Shown here piece after piece: positions 11,263-21,631 of a stretch of 36,492 nt of DNA. Below the pieces are notes generated by a model that saw only the letters and a list, made by a program, of their open reading frames with translations, was not told where the DNA came from and made no database searches. The stretch comes from Chromera velia (lineage: Eukaryota > Sar > Chromeraceae), in assembly GCA_018398765.1 (NCBI GenBank), contig JAHBMJ010001790.1, positions 55,001 to 91,492 of the forward strand, in the 5' to 3' direction. How positions within the stretch are numbered: the stretch's first letter is position 1; each line of letters opens with the position of its first letter. The position numbers were made by a program, and so were the translations under genes.

Positions 11263-14200
11263 TTGTATTAGGGCATAAAAGGTTGCACGGTGGTGAGAGA
11301 TGGTTTGAAATCAGGCACTCTCCTGAGTCTGGTCTCGAATGGGTAAAGGAAAAGGACTTGATGAAAGAAAGGTCGGAAGATGAGAGAATAATCATACAGA
11401 AAGCCGTGAAAGAGTATTGGAAGGTGAGAAGAGGCAAGTTCAAGAAGCGAGACAATGCTTGCTACCAGGACTTGACGGTGTCTCACCCACGGGACCGTCT
11501 ACGCTTTGCCTATATCAATGTGGGAGGATTGCAGCGGAAGATAAGAAATAGAGACATTCGTTCATGGCTCATTGAAACGGATGCGGATGTTGTGGTTCTG
11601 GTCGAAATACAGCACCTGTCCTGCGATCTAGAACTGGGGGGTTGGAAAGGAGTAAATTGGTCATATAGGGAATGGAGAAGGAGAAACACAAAAGTCTATG
11701 CCGCTTGTGTAGATAAAGAAATCCGGTCTGGAGGCATATGTATTTTGGTTAAATCGGACCGTTGGGGGGAAGTCAGACCAGAGTTTGAGCTAGTAGGGCC
11801 GAGCATCGCCAGGGTGGCCATCCACTCGTCACATAGAAAACTGTATGTGTTTGGGGTGTATTTGCCGGGGGGTTGATCGAATCATAAGAAAGATGACACG
11901 AAAGAGATCCTGTCTGATTCCCTGTGCTATGTCTCCCTGGGAGAGCCGAGAGTGGTCCTGGGAGACCTCAACTCTCATATAGCATCGCTCTATCCAGAAG
12001 GTCTCGAATAGAATCGTGAGTAACTGTTTAAACAGGACGAATCTACTGGCTCTGACGAGTTGGCTCCCTCTTTCATCCGGCATTCAGAATACAAGCAGTC
12101 AGTCGACCCCATAGGCCGTGAATTGGTGCGTCTTTGCGGTAAAAGCAACCTACTCATCCTGAATGGTCTGCAAAGGAAGTGTGGGGGCAAAGACTTCCGC
12201 TTTTCGGGTGCTTATACCTGTAAATCAAAGAACACAAAAAAAGAGGCATCCGTTGTCGATTATGCATTGGTTGACCCTTTCCTTCTCTCCTCTTGCACTG
12301 ACTAGGAAATCGCTTTCGATGGACTGATTAGCTCCGATCATGACTATGCATCTATCTGTTTTTCTCTCCTCTCTTCTTCGCTTGAGGCTGCGGGAAAGCG
12401 AACGGATGCCCCATCCCTGCAGCAGTGCCCCCCGCTTTACAGATCTATCAGAAAGGCAGCGGTGAAAGATGAGGATTTGCTACCAATAGCGGCAGCAGTA
12501 AGAGAGCTGGTGGGAGAGACATGGCAGGGACTCTGGAAGCATTATAGAGAAGTTGAACCATTCGAAGAGCCTCCCCTTCCCCCACCCCCTCCTGTGTCTT
12601 CCTCTCCACCCTCCTCGATAGCCTTTTTGCCCTCTTCTTTGACCTCTTCCCCAGTGAGCCCTCAAGATAAGAAAGACCGGGTGAAAGCCTTAGCCACAGC
12701 CTGGTGTCGGGTTTTGGTTGGGCCGGTGAAGGAAGTAATAGCGAAAGCGACAGAGAAGCAACAGCCTCTTACCTTCAAAACGTTGTTTAGAGAGAAGGAA
12801 GGGTGGTGGGATGAGGAATGTAAAGAGCTGCAGGAATGCCTGAAGAAAGCAAGGAAAGAAGTTGAGGACTGTGCAAGTGGAGTGGAGAGAGAGTTAAAGC
12901 ACAAAAGGGTGGAAGACATCTTAAAGAAAAGGAGAGAGATCTTCCAGTAGAAAAGGAAGAAATATAAAAGAGCGGAAACTGAAAAAGCGAAGACACATTT
13001 GCTTAATGACCCCCTCTTCCTTTGGGAAGAAAGGAGAAAGTTGTTGAAAGACGGTCTGAGACCAAGGGCAAGAGACTTCTCAAACTATTGAGCACGGGTT
13101 TTGGGGGAGGGCAAAGAATTGCCAGAGCCTGATCCAGAGCCGGAGCCCCCGAAGCAATTCATTTTCTCGTATAAGCAGGTGACTGATCGTCTGAAAGGAA
13201 TGGATAGAAAGAAAGCGGCAGGGCTTGATGGCATCTCTCCTCAACAACTTGACCTTTGTTTTTGTCACTCTCCCATCTCTCGCTTCCTTTTGTTTGTTTT
13301 CTTTAATTTAATGCATGCATATGTATGTTGGCCTGATAACTGGAATTTGTTGAGAATCGTACCCGTTCCGAAAGGTCCCCCTTTGCCACAGCTGAATGAC
13401 TGGCGTCCAGTCCATGTCGTTAACCCCCTTACAAAGCTCTTTGGTCTCCTTATGGATGATAGAATCCGTCAGCAAGCTCGTTTTGATGACAGACTGATCG
13501 GGTTTAAGAAAGGGGTGGGCACAAGAGAGGGGATCGGAGCAGTGGTAGGCTTGGTACAGGAATGTAGAAGAGGCAAGAAGGGGTTCCTGGACGGATTTGT
13601 CGACTTCTCAAAGGCGTTTGACTCCATCCCTCGGCTAAAGCTTCTGGCAAAGCTGCAGGCTGAAGGAATAGAGAAGAGAGATCTGTTGATGATTGCATCA
13701 ATGTATAGAGGCGTAAAAGCGAGAGTCGATGGGGACTCGGCTCTATTCCCGGAGGGGGCAGGGGTTAAGCAAGGTGATACGTTGTCCCCGTCGCTTTTTC
13801 TATTATTCATTAATGACCTACATGATGAGATTCAGAAAGGAAAACAGGGAGATGGAAAGGAAACGGAGGGGGTTCACCTTGCTGGGGCTAGTTTGGGAAG
13901 TATAGGCTACGTTGATGATCTTATCTTGTTTGCACACTTAGCAGCCGACCTCCAAACTAAATTCGATGCCCTGGAGGGGTATTGCAGAAAGTGGGGGTTG
14001 AATGTCAATCTGAAGAAAACCAAGGTTCTGCGCCTTTGTGAATACCGCGAGGACTGTAACGGCATGATTTTGTACCAAGGGAAGGAAGTAGACTGGTATG
14101 ATCAGTACAAATATTTGGGTTGCCTTCTATTTGAGGGAAGAGATTTGACTCGGTTGATTGAAGCACGCCTACGCAGTGCAGAGCATGCAATCATCATGGG

Positions 14201-15218
14201 GGCGGTGATTGGTTTGGCTGCGAGTCTCTCTGGGTTACCTCTCGGGGGAAAGATGCAGCTGCTGAAGGTGTGCTGGGAGCTGGTGACACTCTATAGCCTG
14301 GAGTGCTTTCCGATAAGACAGGGAGACTGGGAGGCGATTGACAACTTGTGGCTCCGGTTTGTTCGATGGGCAGCCCGACTTCCGATCAGGAGTTTACGTG
14401 TACCCTCTCTTTTGTCTGTTAATTTAATGTCTACTTGCGCGCTCTTTTATGCTCGTTTTGCTTCATTCTGGATTGTACTTAGCCGTTCGCATCTCTGTAT
14501 TCCTCAGGCTCTTTTGAATTCATGGAAGGGACCAGCGGGGCAGAAGCAAAGAAGAGCTGTCAATGGTCTGTTCAGATGGGCAGGCCTTGACTTTTTGATG
14601 TCTCTCCCTGTCCGGAGCTCAGAAAGACGGGCCCTGAAGGGGAATTTGTTTGTTTTTACCAAAATTAAGGATGCTTGGGGAATGGAATGCATGAAAAGGG
14701 GAGACAGGGAAGAAAGGGGTAACTTCCCCCTGTCTGTCTCTTTATCAGGACTACAGAGAGCTCTTCCGTCTTCTTTACGTTCTTCTCTATTTCTTTTGTC
14801 TTCAAAGAATGACCCCAAGGTACGGATGTCCTGTTTGCCGAGAAGTGCTTTATATGAGAAGATTGAGCCACTCCTAAGGGCATTGACACTAAATTGGAAG
14901 GGTCTGACGGGGGGGGCCAACTCTCCGGGAGAGGTATTTTATCTGGCAGAGGGTTGTTCAAATGGAAGAAAAATTGATGATCTCTGGCACCAGCTTTCAG
15001 TATGCTCCAATTGGGTAGAAGCAAGAAATAAACTAAACAAAGTGGTAGAGGGAAAGAAAGTGAAGCAAAGGATTCAGAGAGAAGGAATTGAGGGATTGGA
15101 TGCAGCCGAAATAGAAGCGAGGAAGATGCTGCTTTTGGCTTTACAAGTCGATCCGTATGAAGCATGCAGAGCCGTTTGCAATCTTTGTTACTCACTGTGC
15201 ACGCCTGTTTCTGTGTGA

Positions 15219-15991
15219 ACGCGACCTTTTCTTCTTCTGTTCGAGTCTTCTATTGCCACCTCCAATGCGCATGCTGCTCGTGAGCTCACCAAGCGAGCAC
15301 TTCAGGGGATCTCGCGCTTAGCCTTATCTCTAGAGTTGAGTGATTGACGATCTCTTGCATGAACATAGGCTGCTGGGAGCACGGCCCCACTCTAGCAAAG
15401 CCAACTTCATTCATTCATTCACTCTCTGTCATATAAAACCTAGTATAAAACATAGTATAAAAGCCTAGACATACATACTGTAAAGGCTGATTCCCACAGT
15501 GGCCGGGATTATGGCCGGTAAACACTAATTTGATTTGAGTTAGTTAAAGCTCAATCAATCAATGAAAGCCGCATATATTGATTATAATTTAATGCAGGTA
15601 TATCACAATTATGCAGCATATAGTCTTGAATTGTCTGCTGTGTTAGAGCATCATATAGCACTCCTGCGGTGCCAGCACTGTGCAGCTATCCTTCAGTCAG
15701 CAATTTGTATCTGCGTTGACTTGTTTGACAGGACCTATGCCGAAACCCCATCAGACAAGCAAAGTTTGAACAGGAAGATAGGAAAGTGAAAGACCACACT
15801 TGTGATCGCGATCGAAGGAAACAACTGCCACGGCACAAAAAGAGGATCCATAATTCGGGCAGCGCTGTTGGTGATTTCCTACAAAGAGGACCTGTCAACT
15901 CTTCATAAGCGGCTCTCCCTGTGTCTAGGGAGCAGAAGAGACAGAGATTTTTTCTTTTGCACGTGCTGGAAGGGAGGAAGGACAAGGGTTC
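15219..15991. other. LINE 3' UTR followed by a short spacer
   Basis: 15219-15560 is taken as LINE 3' UTR. It holds ATTC repeats near 15408-15421, an AT-rich part with CATATAAAACCTAGTATAAA-like repeats, and a terminal TCAA-type tail. 15561-15991 is spacer up to the stop codon of the minus-strand membrane-protein gene and may hold its 3' UTR. No gene is seen in it. Confidence 0.55.
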
Positions 15992-16396
15992 CTAGGTCCA
16001 GTCGGGGCAACTGAATTGTCTAGCGCCCTTCTTTTGTTTTTTCTTTCTTGAGCTTCCTCTTCCAAGACCTTCCCCTTGCGCGTCCCTGCCTCCGGCTGCA
16101 CACCTGCTCATTGATTGACGCGAAGAGACGGAGAAAGAGATGAGGAGGGGCAAACAAACCTCCTCTCCCCCACTCGCGTGCGTCAGCCGGAAAGTCGATG
16201 CTCCTTTCGCCCCTCTCCCGCTCACATCTTCTCAATTACATGAGAGCGCCCTCCGAAAAGAAGGAAAGGAACACAAAGCCGATGTAGCACTGGAGACCGA
16301 AGTAGAAGACCTCAAAGCCCGCAATGAGGGAGAAGAAGAGAAGGAAAGAATACGAAAGAGTGATAGAGAAAACCTGCAGAGAGATGTGCAGAGGCA

Positions 16397-16455
<59 letters not shown>

Positions 16456-17682
16456 CAGAAGAGGAAAGAGCAAATGAATGCCCACCAGAGGCCATCCATC
16501 CATCAACGACAGTGGAAGGAAGGAAAGGTTCAACTCAGAAAAATGAAGGCCTTCCCTCCCTCACTGAGCTGACACAAGTGAGGAGGACTACGTGTTCGCA
16601 AGAGTTGCAATGCAGAAGAGAGGACACAACCATACGTGCACTTAAATCTTCCGCCTTGATCTTTCCTTGCCCTCATCCATGAACTAGCCCACACGCTCCT
16701 CCCCTCCCTCCCTCCTTCCGTCATTCACTCACTCACTCACTCACTCACTCACTCACCGTCTTCATCAAAGTCCCTCCGATGTACACAGCCATCATCGGAC
16801 GTCCCGTCTGGAAAATCAGTCTGCACATACGCAAATACAGACAGAGTCACACACGTAGCAACGGGCACAAACACATTCTCTTTCTCTCTCACACACACAC
16901 ACGCGTGCACGTGCGCGCCAGGCCAAGCACGTGAAGAGAACGAGAGAGACAGCATCATTGCCTCTTACTGACATCTGGGCAAGAGTTCCGGATAGAAGGA
17001 AGGAAAACTGGAGTGAATGGAGAGGCGATACAGACACAAAAGCTCTACAGACACAAAAGCTCTACAGACACAAAAGCTCTACAGAGATAAAAGCTCAACG
17101 AAGGGAAAATCGAGAAGCGATAGACATTCAGCGATCACTACAGGAGAAATAGACTCTCTGTGCTTCCCACCTGAATGCGAAGATGAAGATGTCCCTGAGA
17201 GAGAACACGTAGCCGTACCCGAACGACAAAAACTGGTTCAGAGAGAACTTCGACAGCCCCCCGTGGAGGCCGGAAGAGGGGGATCCTTCCCCTCCAAAGT
17301 CGAGGCCCAGGGGGAACCGAGGGGCTTCAGGCTGCACCCATGTGAGTGTTCAGACAGTCAAGGGTCGAAGAAAGGAAGGAAGAAAAGAAGGAATTGAGGA
17401 GAGGTCAAGAAAGATGGTATTCGACACGCTGACAGAATAAAAGAGAGACGATATGCCTTTCTGGGAACAGGAGGTACGATGTTGATCAATGCCTCTTCAC
17501 CAAAGAGAAAACCCACACTCCAACCCGACCAACGAAGCCAGTTGGGAAACACACTGAGAGAAAAAAAAAAATGAAAACAAAGCCAAGCGGAGCCGTGGAG
17601 TCAAAACTTCCTTCACTTCCTTTCACGAAAATAGGGACCGATAAGAAGAGAGCCAGACAGAGGCGCGCAGACACACACAAAG

Positions 17683-17729
<47 letters not shown>

Positions 17730-20686
17730 CAGAGAGACAGAGAGAGACGGACCTGTTGGAGAGCCGGAGGAGGAACAGACAGCCCCCCCGTTCCCAATGC
17801 TCCCAAGTTGCCGGCGTTTCTGCAAACAGGCAGAGAGGCATGGCAAACCGACGAGAGAAGAAAAATGATCAGCGTGCCCAAAGCCACGCCACGCCGCCTT
17901 CAGGACGCTCTCTTGCAAGGAGATCAACACAACACATGCAGACACCACAAAAAAGGGAAATATTCACAGACAGCTGCAGAGAGTGGGTAGGGAAATCGGC
18001 ACAATTGATCAGCTATGCTTTCTCAATCGCCTTTGAACTCTTCCCCCCCTTCTCTCATCAACAAGACCCTTCTCATTGTCACACTCGGTTTCTTTCTGAC
18101 CGGCAGCCAGTCATCTATATTTCTTTTTCTGGTTAAAAATTTCAAATTCGGGTATAGAGACCCCTAAATAACGACTTACGGCGTCTGCCCGAGGGCCCTG
18201 CGGAAAGCGTCGAGTGCCTCCTGCTGCGCCCCATCTCCCATCACCCCCTCTGCCCCCTCCCGGAGCCGCATCGTCACCTCCATGTCCGGCAGTGCTCCTC
18301 CCATCTCGGCAGCAGATCGCCCGGCAGCAGGACTGCATCAGAGGGACACAGAGAGAAGGAAAGAGAGAGGGGGGAAGTGAAACAGGCATCAGGAGTCAAA
18401 AAAGCGGACTAATGCATCATCTCCTCGTACCTGGCCGATTTGAGTAGTTGTCGTCTGAAAGGAAAAGAAAGCACAGCAACGGACAGAATGCATCTCTGTC
18501 GGTCTCTTCTGCGCCCTGTTGTTTTCATTCTCCAGCTCTCTCGCTCTTCTATCACATTTGCAGAGGCATCACCCCACTCCCATATTTTCGCTACAACCTT
18601 CTGTAGCCCCCCCCCCCCCCCCNNNNNNNNNNNNNNNNNNNNNNNNNNNNNNNNNNNNNNNNNNNNNNNNNNNNNNNNNNNNNNNNNNNNNNNNNNNNNN
18701 NNNNNNNNNNNNNNNNNNNNNNNNNNNNNNNNNNNNNNNNNNNNNNNNNNNNNNNNNNNNNNNNNNNNNNNNNNNNNNNNNNNNNNNNNNNNNNNNNNNN
18801 NNNNNNNNNNNNNNNNNNNNNNNNNNNNNNNNNNNNNNNNNNNNNNCCCCGCCCCTGTGCACCCCCTCTGGACACACTCACTGACCCAAAAGCCCGAGCC
18901 CCTCCCTCAGGAAGAGAACCGAAAACATTCTCCCCGACCCCGTCAACACCCAAGGAACGACGATCGACGACCTGAAGAAAAGGAGACCGAGGTTATGCAG
19001 GCAAAAAACGGACAGACAAGCCAATCAACACAACACATTCCCAGAAGATGACGACAGCTGAAGACCAGGCGAGCAACGGCCGCCAGGTGACAACCTAGAG
19101 GACCGCTAGAAGCGAAAAACAAAGAGGCAGGATGCCCAGCATGCCCGATCAAGAAATGCGGAAAAGAAAGGAAACCCGAGAGCAGCAAAAGCAGTGCAAG
19201 GAGAAATTTCTTCCTTCCTGTCCCCAGAATGGAAGGGGAAGTGGTCTGTGTGTCAATCTATTTATATGCAGTTTGCGTCTTACTTTTTCGCCCCCGAGCT
19301 TTACCACGCAGCAAACGTCTTCTTCGACGAAAAGGAACGCGTTTGCTCAAACAAACAAACAAACAAACAAAGCCAAAAGGCAGACCTGAAGAGCTTCAGA
19401 CACGGCGGTTGCCGCAGCGAGGCGGGTGGGATCCTCAAAGGGCGAGGTCGCATTGGCCTGTACAGGCGTGTGGTGCAGAGGGGGCACAGGCAGTCCCCCC
19501 CTTCCCTGATCGAGAAAGAGACCCACAGAGACCTCACGACTCCCCTCATCCACGCTGACACCCAGACGCGCCGCTTCTCTGGCTGCACGGATGGATGGAT
19601 TGCATTCAGGAAGAATGGGGGAGCCACATGAAGGCAGATCACAAGCTACCTCAGGTGACAATGAAGGGGCATCGATTGGCACCTCAAATATGTTAAGGGA
19701 TGGAACAGAGTAGACCAGAGAAGGAAAGGCAGTCTCTCTCAGGCAGGGTCGTGTCATCGGCCTACCAAGCCCACGGAGAAATGCGTCCCGTTGGCCCAGT
19801 TGGGGCCTGAAAGATTTGACAAACAGAAAAACGAAAGACTTAGATGGCTGGGGTGAGGGTAAGAAGAATCCACTCTCTGGCACTGCTCGAGCTGGACAGA
19901 TTCGCTCTGTCTCTCCCCCCCACTCCGTCTCCCTCCAAGTCTATCCACACTTCTCCCCCTCCTCAGCACAGAGAGACTGACCTGACGAAGGCACACATGA
20001 CGCAAAGGCCCTCGCGACATCCGGAAGAGCAAACTGCACGAGGGAATGGCAGGGTACATTATTTGAAAAAGACGCACCAAACAAAAAGAGGTTTGCCTGA
20101 GAGAGACGGGAGATTGAATGAATGAGCGGAGGCAGAAGAGGAAAGAGCCATGGACGGGATGCAAAGGGTACAGGACACTGAAAAGACTCTTCGCCTTCCC
20201 GACATTCAGTTTTACCAACCAAACAAGAAATGCAAAAGGTCCCCCCCCAATGCACCCCCTCCCTCACCTTCTGTGCGACTTCAGGGTTTTGCCTGAGCTG
20301 CCCTACAAGCGCCTCCCCTTCAGCGGACATCCCAAGCGGCCTGTGCGATCGCGTCCGTGCCACCCCATTTTCCGACGGCACAGAGGAGGAGAAGGCCGCT
20401 CGGGCGGCTGCAACTGCGCCCCCCTGCGCACCTGGCCACCTGCCCCCGGCCTGCCTGCCGAGGAGGGAGGAGACGCGCGTCGAAAGTCCCCTGGAAGAGA
20501 GGACTCCCAGACCGTGGCTGCAGAATATATCCAAAAAACGAAAAAAACGCAAGATTGATGAACAGATACAGAAGAAGCAGCCGCTCGCTAAGGGAGGAAA
20601 AGGACTGATTGATATACCCACTGAGTATTTACGGGATGTACACCTTCAAATTCACAAACCAACCTGGTCCAACGGTGAAGAGCCAT
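15992..20686 (-). CDS. Unrecognised mitochondrial-type multi-pass membrane protein, 12 exons
   Basis: I do not recognise the family. Minus-strand exons: 20686-20664, 20517-20268, 20033-19982, 19582-19386, 18971-18886, 18454-18431 (24 nt), 18332-18180, 17819-17753, 17331-17171, 16820-16757, 16373-16240, 16103-15992. They total 1323 nt and close exactly in phase (440 residues and TAG). The start ATG at 20686 opens MALHRWTS, then a long Arg/Ser/Ala-rich stretch without acidic residues (SRGLSTRVSSLLGRQ, AAARAAFSSS). This is a typical mitochondrial presequence and no signal peptide is seen. The middle is Gly/Ala-rich and partly helical (REAARLGVSV, QQEALDAFRRALG). From about residue 280 the protein is aromatic and hydrophobic, with perhaps three spans (FGYGYVFSLRDIFIFAF, PMMAVYIGGTLM, FSITLSYSFLLFFSLIAGF and what follows). 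The tail is basic (SRKKKQKKG). A gap in the intron between exons 5 and 6 could hide an exon, though phase fits without one. Confidence 0.7.
16397..16456. repeat. (AC)n(AG)n microsatellite in an intron
   Basis: AC repeat followed by AG repeat on the plus strand, so (CT)n(GT)n on the coding strand of the minus-strand host gene. It ends about 20-25 nt before the 3' splice site at 16374. Confidence 0.95.
16722..16756. repeat. (CACT)n tetranucleotide repeat at a donor site
   Basis: CACT/ACTC repeats directly next to the 5' splice site of the exon 16820-16757; on the coding strand the intron begins GTGAGTGAGTGAG. Confidence 0.9.
17033..17092. repeat. 17-bp minisatellite in an intron
   Basis: Three exact tandem copies of a 17-bp unit containing ACAGACACAAAAGCTCT and a fourth degenerate copy (ACAGAGATAAAAGCTC). 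It lies between exons 9 and 10 of the minus-strand membrane-protein gene. Confidence 0.9.
17688..17748. repeat. (AG)n microsatellite in an intron
   Basis: AG repeat, partly with AGAC interruptions, abutting the 5' splice site at 17752. On the coding strand of the minus-strand gene it is a (CT)n tract beginning right after the donor. Confidence 0.95.
18623..18846. other. Assembly gap (224 N)
   Basis: A run of N preceded by 16 C and followed by CCCC. It lies inside the intron between exons 5 and 6 of the minus-strand membrane-protein gene. Its true length and content are unknown. Confidence 1.
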
Positions 20687-21631
20687 GCCGCCTGTCTGGA
20701 TTTGTCGTCTAAGGACAAACAAATGTAAGCAGGAAAAGGTTCGAGACGGAAAGAGAGAGTCCCCCCAGGGGGAAAAAATCACCGGGGGACGACGACAAAG
20801 AGAACCTTGGCTGTCTCCGATGAAGAAATACTCAGAAGCCCCAGCGATCCCCCAGAAGAAGTTTCAAGGTACTGTGCCCTCACACAATTCTCGTCTGGTG
20901 GGCTTTCTTGAACAGCATGAACCGAATGTATTGACAACATCGGAGTGCAATCAGCAGCAGAACTTCCTGATTCCTCAAAAGTCCAGAGCTGAAGAAATAT
21001 TATCACAGACAGAGAGGTTCGAAGGAAAGATCAAAGCTATGGGACTCGCACAACTTTTCTTCCTTCCGGATCGCGCAAGCGCGGACACACACAAAACACC
21101 ACACAGAATCACACCCGGCGTGCGTCAAAATTTTCGCGTCAGAACATTTTGAGACGGCAACGGGGATTAAATTCGTGCACTGGCATCGAAGTGATCGAAT
21201 CATTCGTCGTGACATTCGAACAATCAATCTCTTGATTCTCTTCTGCCACTCCCGATTCCCTTAGGCCCAGAATTGTAAATAAGTTGAAAGCTCCTCCTGT
21301 GTCAAGCAGCTAGCTGTGTTGCGTGCATTTTGGCATTTGCATCCAACCAGCTCCACAGCTTTTAGCAGAATTTTCATTCTTGTGCACTTCGAACAACAGC
21401 GAACGAATCCTTGCAGGAGGAAGGAGAGGCGAAATCTTTTCCTTCCTGCTCTCTGACCGAAGGCAGAAGACAGCCTCTTCGGGCTATCAGGCCTTTGGAA
21501 TTCGTTTGTTCAATCTTTTCGTGATCGACCCTTTCAAATTTGTCAACGGGTGATTCGGAGACTGAAAACCGACTTTCTTTTTTTCCTGGTTCTGTCCTTT
21601 TTTTGGGTTTCCTCAAGTGGCAAGCCGAACA
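20687..21631. promoter_or_regulatory. Divergent intergenic region
   Basis: About 945 bp between the start codons of the minus-strand membrane-protein gene (20686) and the plus-strand coiled-coil gene (21632). It probably carries both promoters and 5' UTRs. A TTTGTCCTTAG acceptor at about 20710 on the minus strand suggests a 5' UTR intron in the minus gene. A pyrimidine-rich run precedes 21632. No TATA box or named element is claimed. Confidence 0.5.

Larger units (their letters stand above)
10015..15218 (+). pseudogene. LINE ORF2 remnant: Cys-rich cluster, AP-like endonuclease, reverse transcriptase
   Basis: Polyprotein for target-primed reverse transcription. Order: Lys/Gly-rich stretch; a Cys-rich cluster at 10212-10321 (CCKYSC, CNHCTRC, CWNC, GKC) in frame 1; a serine tract coded by a TTC/TCT repeat; then a single frame (frame 3) from about 10514 to the TGA at 15216-15218. 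The endonuclease is seen as FAYINVGGLQRK, DADVVVLVEI, GDLNSH, VVDYAL and SSDHDY. The reverse transcriptase (about 13160-14200) has AGLDGISP, WRPVHVVNP, FVDFSKAFDS, KQGDTLSPSLF, the catalytic YVDD box and LNVNLKKTKV. Stops in frame 3: TGA 11076, TGA 11874, TAG 12009, TAA 12021, TAG 12303, TAG 12948, TGA 13089. The RT part after 13092 is uninterrupted for over 700 codons. The frame 1 to frame 3 change lies inside the TTC repeat, which suggests slippage. Confidence 0.88.
6276..15560 (+). mobile_element. Non-LTR (LINE-type) retrotransposon, near full length, inactivated
   Basis: The element is organised as a 5' UTR (about 6276-7380), ORF1 (7381-9192), an inter-ORF region, ORF2 with endonuclease and reverse transcriptase (about 10015-15218) and a 3' UTR of some 340 bp. 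It ends in a TCAA-type simple repeat (CAATCAATCAATGAA at 15551-15565). No LTRs, integrase, protease or RNase H domain were recognised, so it is a non-LTR element. Both ORFs are cut by in-frame stops. The octamer TCAATGAA occurs just before the inferred 5' start (about 6268) and at the 3' end (about 15558), and could be a target-site duplication, but this is weak because the 3' tail is itself a TCAA repeat. The element is antisense to both neighbouring genes. Exact borders are estimates. Confidence 0.88.

Noticed and set aside
7381-15218. Nuclear stop-codon reassignment in the host
   Set aside because: Host genes here end cleanly at TAG and TGA and have no internal stops in their exons.
6276-15560. 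LTR retrotransposon or endogenous virus
   Set aside because: No terminal repeats, primer site, protease, integrase or envelope; the endonuclease-then-RT order with YVDD fits a non-LTR element.
18440-19051. ORFs running through the N gap
   Set aside because: They consist largely of undetermined residues and flanking poly-C; the coding here is on the minus strand in short exons.
19594-19822. Upstream extension of the exon 19582-19386 to an acceptor at 19807
   Set aside because: Joining it to the preceding exon gives a stop within 20 codons. The acceptor at 19583 keeps phase.
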